Of a DNA stretch of 21,047 nucleotides, positions 16,227-21,047 are shown one piece after another (position 1 is the first letter of the stretch; each line of letters opens with the position of its first letter). The stretch spans positions 22,312 through 43,358 of the forward strand of contig DHJK01000115.1 of assembly GCA_002404295.1 (NCBI GenBank). The letters run 5' to 3'. Position numbers and translations under genes: made by a program. The DNA is from Legionellales bacterium UBA4722. Lineage in GTDB: Bacteria; Pseudomonadota; Gammaproteobacteria; DSM-16500. The notes beneath the pieces are model-generated. The model saw nothing but the letters and a program-made list of their open reading frames with translations, did not search any database and was not told the DNA's origin.

Positions 16227-17540
16227 ATGAGTACTGCAACTATGACTAGAACTACCACTGATTATAAAGTGAAAGATATGAGCCTTGCTGAATGGGGCCG
16301 CAAAGAAATTCAAATTGCTGAAACAGAAATGCCTGGGTTGATGGCCTTACGCGCAACACATCATAAAACTCAGCCTTTAAAAGGCGCGCGCATTGTGGGC
16401 TGTTTGCACATGACGGTGCAAACCGCTGTGTTAATTGAAACATTAACTGCATTAGGCGCTGAAGTACGCTGGTCTTCTTGTAATATTTTTTCAACACAAG
16501 ATCATGCGGCTGCAGCCATTGCTAAAGCAGGCATTCCCGTATTTGCATGGAAAGGTGAAACAGAAGAAGAATATTGGTGGTGCGTTGAACAAAGCATCGT
16601 GGGTTCTGATGACTGGCGCCCTAACATGGTATTGGATGATGGCGGTGATCTCACTGTATTGCTTCACGAAAAATACCCTGAGCTGTTAAAACAGATAAAA
16701 GGGGTTTCTGAAGAAACAACAACAGGCGTACATCGTTTATATGAAATGTTTAAAGCAGGCACTTTGAAAATCCCTGCCATTAACGTCAATGATTCAGTGA
16801 CTAAATCTAAATTTGATAATTTATACGGTTGCCGTGAATCACTAGTCGATGGCATCAAGCGTGCAACAGATGTCATGATTGCGGGTAAGGTGGCTGTGGT
16901 TTGTGGTTATGGTGATGTTGGTAAAGGTTGCGCGCATTCGTTACGTGCACTGGGCGCCACAGTATTAATCACTGAAATTGATCCTATTTGCGCATTGCAA
17001 GCGGCTATGGAAGGGTATCGTGTTGTGACCATGGATGATGCAGCTGACAAAGCTAATATTTTTGTGACAGCGACCGGTAATTTTAATGTCATTACTCATG
17101 ATCATATGAAAAAAATGCAAGATCAGGCGATTGTTTGTAATATCGGACACTTTGATTCAGAAATTGATATTGCATCGTTACGTCAATACACATGGGAAAA
17201 CATTAAACCACAAGTGGATCATGTTATTTTCCCAGATGGAAAGCGCATTATCATTTTAGCTGAAGGACGTTTAGTCAACCTAGGTTGCGCTACAGGTCAT
17301 GCTAGTTTTGTCATGTCGACTTCGTTTACAAATCAAGTATTGGCGCAATTAGAATTGTGGCAGCAGACTGATCAGTATCCAATTGGGGTTTATATCTTAC
17401 CTAAAAAGCTAGATGAACTGGTTGCACGTTTGCATATTGATAAGCTGGGCGTGAAGTTAACTACACTTACCAAAGAACAAGCGGAATATCTGAATGTACC
17501 TGTGAATGGACCTTATAAGCCAGAGCAGTATCGTTATTAA
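16227..17540 (+). CDS. ahcY: Adenosylhomocysteinase (S-adenosylhomocysteine hydrolase)
   Basis: Splits S-adenosylhomocysteine reversibly into adenosine and homocysteine, relieving product inhibition of methyltransferases; 437 aa with tightly bound NAD. Substrate-domain motifs: GCLHMTVQTAVL (His61 region), DDGGDLT (137-143) with catalytic Asp, SEETTTGVHR (161-170), and NVNDSVTKSKFDN (186-198) with the conserved Lys193 and Asp197. NAD site: CGYGDVGKGCA (226-236) and ITEIDP (Glu250). The C-terminus PYKPEQYRY is the family's conserved tail that completes the neighbouring subunit's NAD site. GGAG lies about 8 bases before the ATG. It is the shorter form, without the roughly 40-residue insert found in many bacterial homologues. 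Second gene after metK. Confidence 0.98.
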   Translation: MSTATMTRTTTDYKVKDMSLAEWGRKEIQIAETEMPGLMALRATHHKTQPLKGARIVGCLHMTVQTAVLIETLTALGAEVRWSSCNIFSTQDHAAAAIAKAGIPVFAWKGETEEEYWWCVEQSIVGSDDWRPNMVLDDGGDLTVLLHEKYPELLKQIKGVSEETTTGVHRLYEMFKAGTLKIPAINVNDSVTKSKFDNLYGCRESLVDGIKRATDVMIAGKVAVVCGYGDVGKGCAHSLRALGATVLITEIDPICALQAAMEGYRVVTMDDAADKANIFVTATGNFNVITHDHMKKMQDQAIVCNIGHFDSEIDIASLRQYTWENIKPQVDHVIFPDGKRIIILAEGRLVNLGCATGHASFVMSTSFTNQVLAQLELWQQTDQYPIGVYILPKKLDELVARLHIDKLGVKLTTLTKEQAEYLNVPVNGPYKPEQYRY

Positions 17541-17551
17541 AATATGCGCAG

Positions 17552-17596
17552 CTGCTTAGCACACCTCTCCCCTTGTGGGAGAGGTGTGCTAAGCAG
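17552..17596. repeat. Perfect 20-bp-stem hairpin (REP family copy)
   Basis: Positions 17552-17571 and 17577-17596 are perfect reverse complements with a CTTGT loop, giving a 20-bp stem between the convergent ahcY and pilin-like genes. It lacks an adjacent T-run, so it is not a standard intrinsic terminator, though it could block read-through or stabilise 3' ends. Its core ACCTCTCCC-CTTGT-GGGAGAGGT and left flank CTGCTTAG recur at 20902-20935, showing it is a dispersed repeat. The remaining bases to 17667 show nothing clear. Confidence 0.85.
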
Positions 17597-17667
17597 TAGA
17601 GAGACAGAGAGAGCGCTAAACTAGAAAATTACCTAGAAATACTTTTAAATCCCACCCTAGTCAAAAA

Positions 17668-18114
17668 TCACATATTCACTGTGACTTTCAATTTTCCACC
17701 AGCACAAGTAGGCGCCGGAGTACTAAGCTTACTATTCTGACTTATCAGAGCTATTAACTGGGTACAAACAACAGGATCACTTGAAACAGACATATCAATG
17801 GAATAGGACGTAGCGTTAATACCAGCAATCTCTAATGGTCCGCCCCATGGAGAGGTAGGCACAACACCTCCCAGATATGGAGTAAAGTTAAGGGTACTAG
17901 CAGTTTGTAACCCTTGCGCAGGCCCAGTTGCCAAATAACTTTCTCCAGCCGCCGCAACAGCCATAATAGTATTCAACCCTGCCGCTATTTTTTGATTATT
18001 GGATGCAGATTGGTAATAACGAATTGACATGACAATTACCATTGCAGCAATCGCCAACACCAACATGATTTCTAACAATGTCACACCTAACATTGATTGA
18101 GGCGATCTCTTCAT
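17668..18114 (-). CDS. Type IV pilin/pseudopilin-like protein
   Basis: 148-aa protein with a short prepilin leader. MKRSPQSMLG is followed by VTLLEIMLVLAIAAMVIVMS, which fits prepilin peptidase cleavage after Gly10 and has the conserved Glu at position 5 of the mature protein (Glu15). A long hydrophobic helix follows. The C-terminal region holds two cysteines (Cys117 and Cys137), suitable for the D-region disulfide of type IV pilins. Val rather than Phe after the cleavage site is less usual and hints at the type IVb or minor-pilin side. No assembly genes (pilB, pilC, pilD) are adjacent, so it is an orphan here. AGGGA upstream supports the ATG at 18114. Subunit versus minor pilin role is not decidable from this window. 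Confidence 0.8.
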   Translation of the reverse strand: MKRSPQSMLGVTLLEIMLVLAIAAMVIVMSIRYYQSASNNQKIAAGLNTIMAVAAAGESYLATGPAQGLQTASTLNFTPYLGGVVPTSPWGGPLEIAGINATSYSIDMSVSSDPVVCTQLIALISQNSKLSTPAPTCAGGKLKVTVNM

Positions 18115-18275
18115 GGCTTATCTTCCCTTTAATTAAATAGTAGCGTTTAAACACAAACCCTTTTGATTGCACTATGTTCTAACATTATCACAAATAAATC
18201 AATAGACCTTGCATATTCGTTTTTAAAGATTACTATGTCTTGCTTTACTAGGCAACAGGTTAATGTGCATTCGTT

Positions 18276-18959
18276 ATGACGACTTATACTCAAAGTATGA
18301 CACCCTCGAGTGTTGAAATGGTACCCAGTGTTTCTCCTATAGGAAGTGTTATTTGGCTGCATGGCTTAGGTGCCGATGGGCATGATTTTACTTCTCTCGT
18401 GCCGCAACTCAATTTGCCTCCGCATTTACCATTGCGTTTTATCTTTCCTCATGCGCCTTTAAAACCAGTCACGATTAACAATGGTTATGTCATGCGGGCA
18501 TGGTTTGATATTTATTCCATGCAGATCGATCAACGTATTGACCTTGCGGGTATTGCTGATTCTGTAAAATTTGTGGAGCAATTAATTGAAAATGAGCAGA
18601 GCAAAGGCATTGCTTCAGAAAAAATTATTGTAGCTGGGTTTTCTCAAGGCGCCGTGATTGCATTGACCGCGGGCTTGCAATATTCAAAAAAACTTGCGGG
18701 TGTCATTGCTCTATCAGGATATCTGCCTAACGCTGCACAAGTACTATCGAACAAAAGCCAGGCTAATCAAGATCTACCTGTTTTCCTCGCACATGGCAGT
18801 GAAGATACAGTTGTGCCTTTCATGCTTGGCAAAATAACTGAAGCGGCTTTGAAAGAGAATGGGATACCTGTTGATTGGCATAGTTATGCTATGCCACATA
18901 CAGTATGTCATGAAGAAATCCGAGATATAACAGCGTGGTTAATCAAACAAATAACTTAA
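18276..18959 (+). CDS. Carboxylesterase/phospholipase family alpha/beta hydrolase
   Basis: Predicted cytoplasmic serine esterase of the Abhydrolase_2 family (bacterial EstB/acyl-protein-thioesterase-like), 227 aa, full length. Oxyanion-hole region VIWLHGLGADGHDF (25-38); RFIFPHAP (54-61); nucleophile elbow AGFSQG (120-125) with Ser123; acid Asp177 in AHGSEDTVVP; and His208 in MPHTVCHEE. Together these complete the triad. Substrate is unknown; relatives hydrolyse short acyl esters or thioesters. ATG at 18276 lacks a strong ribosome site; later in-frame ATGs at 18297 and 18318 would only trim a nonconserved N-terminus. It is divergent from the pilin-like gene over 161 bases, and its 3' end overlaps the convergent outer-membrane gene by 21 bases. 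Confidence 0.9.
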   Translation: MTTYTQSMTPSSVEMVPSVSPIGSVIWLHGLGADGHDFTSLVPQLNLPPHLPLRFIFPHAPLKPVTINNGYVMRAWFDIYSMQIDQRIDLAGIADSVKFVEQLIENEQSKGIASEKIIVAGFSQGAVIALTAGLQYSKKLAGVIALSGYLPNAAQVLSNKSQANQDLPVFLAHGSEDTVVPFMLGKITEAALKENGIPVDWHSYAMPHTVCHEEIRDITAWLIKQIT

Positions 18960-19547
18960 ACCTAGCGAAATCAAATCTAAATTACCGACTTTGCTACTAC
19001 CATCTACTCTGTTCCATTGTAGATTGACAGCGGCATTCGGAATAAATGAATAATCAGCGCCTAGGCCAAAATATAAACTGGTGGAACGAAAATTGCCCGC
19101 GCTAAGTGTTTCGCCACTACCTGCTAAAAGAGGTGCATTAGTCACTGTGACTTGTGACTTAGCGCGTGCGACACCTAATTTAGCAAAAATCTCAGCGCCA
19201 GTTTCTTGAATTGGCATAATCGCTTTAGCTGCTAGATCAACGGACTGCGCTTGATCTTTACCTACTTTAGCGCCATTAAAATTGATGGTGCCGCTTGCAT
19301 AGGAGGTATAGCCAACTTCTGTTGCGAAATAAGGAATGAATTTATAACCACCATTCAAATTCCAACCTAGGCCTGTGCTGGAAATTGAAGTATTGGGCGC
19401 ATAAGAGACATTACTAATTTTTGATACGCCTAAGTTGCCTTCTAAATACCAACCTACGGGCATGGGAACGATGCCGAATGCGAGAGTTGATAATCCTAAT
19501 GTGGTGGTGCTTATCATGAGCAGTGTTATTTTTTTGATGTGATTCAT
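18939..19547 (-). CDS. Outer-membrane beta-barrel protein (OmpA-like small porin fold)
   Basis: 202-aa secreted protein. MNHIKKITLLMISTTTLGLS through about Gly25 is a signal peptide. The mature part alternates polar and hydrophobic residues with aromatic girdles: GWYLEGNLGVSKIS, GLGWNLNGGYKFIPYFATEV, STSLYFGLGADYSF, AAVNLQWNRVDG and ISLGLSYLF. This fits an eight-stranded barrel of the OmpA/OmpW-like superfamily. The last strand ends in Phe followed by one Asp, so the terminal aromatic is shifted by one residue. AAGGAT six bases upstream supports the ATG at 19547. Pairs in kind with the barrel gene at 20061-20591, though the two sequences are not close copies. No specific function can be assigned. 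Confidence 0.8.
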   Translation of the reverse strand: MNHIKKITLLMISTTTLGLSTLAFGIVPMPVGWYLEGNLGVSKISNVSYAPNTSISSTGLGWNLNGGYKFIPYFATEVGYTSYASGTINFNGAKVGKDQAQSVDLAAKAIMPIQETGAEIFAKLGVARAKSQVTVTNAPLLAGSGETLSAGNFRSTSLYFGLGADYSFIPNAAVNLQWNRVDGSSKVGNLDLISLGLSYLFD

Positions 19548-19630
19548 CTTTTTTATCCTTGAGTGAATTCAGGTCTGAGAAGGATGGTATATAAATTGTT
19601 ACTAATCAGCAAGCTGTTGTTTTAATCGTG

Positions 19631-19977
19631 CCCGTGGCCGTGCCATCAACGCTGGTCATTGCAGTAAGTGTTACGTAATTCATTGACAGCAATGCTCCTC
19701 ATGAACCAGAGCTGTCACCCCGCAAAATTTTCGTCCATAGTATTCGACAAAAAAACTGGTCTGCCACGAAAATTTGTGCGGGGTCCGGTTACGTCTTATA
19801 GTACTGCAGGCCGTAACCGGATCCCGCACAAATTTTCGTGCGAGGGCAGTGTTTTTATTTAGAACTGTTGACGAAAATTTTGCGGGAAGACAGGTCTGGG
19901 GCTCATTGCAGATGGCAATTCTATCAACTAAATGCGTACCACTTACAGCAGTGACGAGAGTTGAAGGCATGGGCATG
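19631..19977. repeat. 347-bp palindromic element, MITE-like, with four nested motif copies
   Basis: The two halves of this segment are imperfect inverted repeats about a centre near 19803. The inner arms CCGGTTACG (19785-19793) and CGTAACCGG (19812-19820) are perfect. The similarity extends outwards through GTCATTGCAGTAAGTG (19655-19670) facing ACTTACAGCAGTGAC (19941-19955), to GTGCCATCAAC facing GTTGAAGGCAT. A motif of about 18 bp, CCCGCA(C)AAATTTTCGT, occurs four times in alternating orientation: 19718-19735, 19765-19783, 19823-19840 and 19870-19886. Each half can therefore also fold on itself. Related short open frames on both strands arise from this symmetry and are not genes. No transposase is nearby; no clear target-site duplication was found. 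Confidence 0.8.
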
Positions 19978-19981
19978 AAAA

Positions 19982-20041
19982 AGAAAAAAACAAAAAAAAT
20001 CCCTCATCTCTGTTTTTTAAAAAATTTAGAGAAAAGGGATT
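19982..20041 (-). terminator. Rho-independent terminator of the 20061-20591 barrel gene
   Basis: Read on the minus strand from 20041, AATCCC and GGGATT form the outer stem and TCTCT/AGAGA the inner stem, separated by a small internal loop. A long T-tract interrupted by single G and C follows at once (to about 19982). It starts 20 bases after the stop codon of the minus-strand outer-membrane gene, the right position for an intrinsic terminator. Confidence 0.8.
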
Positions 20042-20060
20042 ATGAGTTAGCTATCAGCGT

Positions 20061-20591
20061 TTATTCAAACTTGTAGATTAAGCCCAGTTTGAATGCGTCT
20101 GATTTAGGTGACTTAGAGGGTGAAACTTTGCTGTACGCGGTGTATACATACTCAGTACGTAGATCAAGATTTTGAGCTACGCTGGTTTGCATACCTACAC
20201 CTAATTGACCGCCATTTCTGTTTTGGCCAATACTGGTGAAATGCGATCTAACAATACCTGCACGAACATATCCTAAGGTATGATCACTGAACATGATACC
20301 TGGCAAAATGCTTGCGCCATAGGCATAAGTTGTTCTAAGCGTGTTGTCAGATTTGGATACCGTGCCAGTAAATGGAGTTACAAATACTTCACCACCTAAA
20401 TAAAGGTTGGTGTTAATTGTAGCGCCGTAGCCTCCAAAAACATCAACAGGAACACCACGGTAATTAGTACCGGAGCTAGATGTCAGTGTGTTAACGCCTA
20501 AAGCCGCGCCGACATAAGGTGCCGCACCAGCAAAAGCAACACTTGAACTCGCCGCTAAAATGATACTTGCAACTGCTATTTTTTTAAACAT
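20061..20591 (-). CDS. Outer-membrane beta-barrel protein (small porin-like)
   Basis: 176-aa secreted protein. MFKKIAVASIILAASSSVAFA is a clear signal peptide cleaved after AFA. The mature region looks like an eight-stranded barrel with strands such as APYVGAALGVNTL, GVPVDVFGGYGATI, NLYLGGEVFVTPF, TYAYGASILPGIMF, LGYVRAGIVRSHF, GGQLGVGMQTSV, LDLRTEYVYTAY and AFKLGLIYKFE. It resembles OmpA-like small barrels common in Legionella and Coxiella relatives. The C-terminus is Phe then Glu, again one residue past the expected terminal aromatic. AGGAG lies about 8 bases before the ATG, and a strong intrinsic terminator follows the stop, so it is a single-gene unit. Specific role unknown. Confidence 0.82.
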   Translation of the reverse strand: MFKKIAVASIILAASSSVAFAGAAPYVGAALGVNTLTSSSGTNYRGVPVDVFGGYGATINTNLYLGGEVFVTPFTGTVSKSDNTLRTTYAYGASILPGIMFSDHTLGYVRAGIVRSHFTSIGQNRNGGQLGVGMQTSVAQNLDLRTEYVYTAYSKVSPSKSPKSDAFKLGLIYKFE

Positions 20592-20658
20592 GATAGAACT
20601 CCTACGTGATTTTTATTTTTTCACTACAAACTATTTACTTAAATGAACAAATTTCTTT

Positions 20659-20676
20659 TTGCTAATTAAATAGCAA
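20659..20676. promoter_or_regulatory. Palindrome upstream of the barrel gene, operator-like
   Basis: TTGCTA (20659-20664) and TAGCAA (20671-20676) flank ATTAAA; the whole 18-mer is palindromic except one base pair. It lies about 68 bases upstream of the start of the minus-strand barrel gene, in the range for a regulator site near its promoter. No convincing -35/-10 pair could be fixed beside it. Confidence 0.3.
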
Positions 20677-20788
20677 GAGATTATTTGTCGTATGTTTTCT
20701 GGTCGTATCAGTATTCCCTGAGGTGTAACAGACAATCGTCCGGATGTAGCGTGTGAAAAGACCAGTAAAAACTTTTATCTGCGCGTCC

Positions 20789-20813
20789 CTGATTGCAATT
20801 ATGATTGCATCAG
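20789..20813. repeat. Short near-perfect palindrome in the intergenic region
   Basis: CTGA-T-TGCAAT, loop TATG, then ATTGCA-TCAG forms a 10-bp stem with one bulged T. No T-run follows, so it is not a terminator. It lies in the 456-base stretch after 20591, which holds no gene that I can support. Confidence 0.35.
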
Positions 20814-20901
20814 ATACAAAGAGAGTGAGTATGGTATAGGATTATTCAGTGGGATTCAACTCTCTTGATGTTGTGCTAGTATTTTTTTATTTTATCGAAT
20901 G

Positions 20902-20960
20902 CTGCTTAGGATACCTCTCCCCTTGTGGGAGAGGTCGGCGCGAAGCGACGGGTGAGGGGT
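20902..20960. repeat. REP family copy with CCTCTCCC hairpin
   Basis: Starts CTGCTTAGGATACC and contains the hairpin ACCTCTCCC-CTTGT-GGGAGAGGT (20913-20935), matching the core and left flank of the repeat at 17552-17596. It then continues CGGCGCGAAGCGACGGGTGA and GGGGT, the long form of a repeat seen in many Gram-negative genomes. The 17552 copy lacks this tail and instead completes a perfect palindrome. Confidence 0.75.
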
Positions 20961-20962
20961 GC

Positions 20963-21047
20963 TTTTAGCGGCGCTTGATGATAATTTAAAAATCGCTTTA
21001 GCATCTTTTTGAACAAGCAATTTAATTTTTACGCAGTGCCGCTAAAA
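20963..21047. repeat. Inverted repeat reaching the window edge
   Basis: TTTTAGCGGC (20963-20972) and GCCGCTAAAA (21038-21047) are perfect 10-bp inverted arms 65 bases apart. The first arm begins two bases after the REP copy, and the second ends exactly at the window end, so the repeat may extend further. The sequence between is AT-rich and holds no gene. Confidence 0.5.

Noticed and set aside
19668..20076. Open frames of 64, 98 and 100 codons in the gap between the two barrel genes
   Set aside because: They fall within the palindromic element, and two of them are similar to each other only because they read opposite arms. The third runs through the poly-A/T terminator.
1..21047. tRNA, rRNA, CRISPR array, transposase or prophage genes
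   Set aside because: No GTTC-type tRNA arm with a cloverleaf, no regularly spaced direct repeats and no transposase or integrase motif was noticed on either strand; small RNAs cannot be excluded by eye.

Overview
The window reads as a stretch of moderately AT-rich chromosome from a Gram-negative gammaproteobacterium. Two lipoproteins with lipoboxes, two predicted outer-membrane beta-barrels, a TolC-type channel and two L,D-transpeptidases show a diderm envelope. A eukaryotic-like protein kinase of the kind common in intracellular bacteria, the tkt-gap and metK-ahcY pairs, and many palindromic intergenic repeats make a member of the Legionellales (Legionella/Coxiella/Aquicella/Berkiella-like) the best guess. 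That placement is inference from gene content only. No rRNA, tRNA, CRISPR array, transposase or phage gene was seen.

Layout. Positions 101-4557 (minus strand) hold a tightly overlapping four-gene operon for a tripartite exporter: outer-membrane factor, lipoprotein adaptor, ABC ATPase and MacB-type permease. A 114-bp palindromic repeat separates it from a D-alanine--D-alanine ligase (4845-5996, minus) and a small His-rich lipoprotein (6127-6309, minus). Positions 6619-9503 (plus strand) hold two different L,D-transpeptidases followed after 4 bases by the kinase-like gene. Positions 9606-11635 (minus) are a purine nucleoside phosphorylase/phosphopentomutase salvage operon. A 130-bp REP-like inverted repeat follows, then the transketolase-GAPDH operon (11921-14962, minus). 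Divergent from tkt is metK-ahcY (15053-17540, plus), the SAM synthesis and SAH recycling pair, ending near a perfect 20-bp hairpin. Then come an orphan type IV pilin-like gene (minus), a carboxylesterase (plus), and two small outer-membrane beta-barrel genes (minus). These last two are separated by a 347-bp palindromic element with four internal inverted copies of one motif. The right edge carries a second copy of the CCTCTCCC hairpin repeat and an inverted repeat running into the window end.

How the genes fit together. The phosphorylase and mutase convert purine nucleosides to base plus ribose 5-phosphate, which transketolase and GAPDH can pass into glycolysis. metK and ahcY form most of the activated-methyl cycle. 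Ddl supplies the D-Ala-D-Ala of peptidoglycan, and the L,D-transpeptidases later make crosslinks or attach proteins using the tetrapeptide. Most of the window is ordinary housekeeping. The less explained items are the kinase-like gene, its coupling to the L,D-transpeptidases, and the several families of palindromic intergenic elements.
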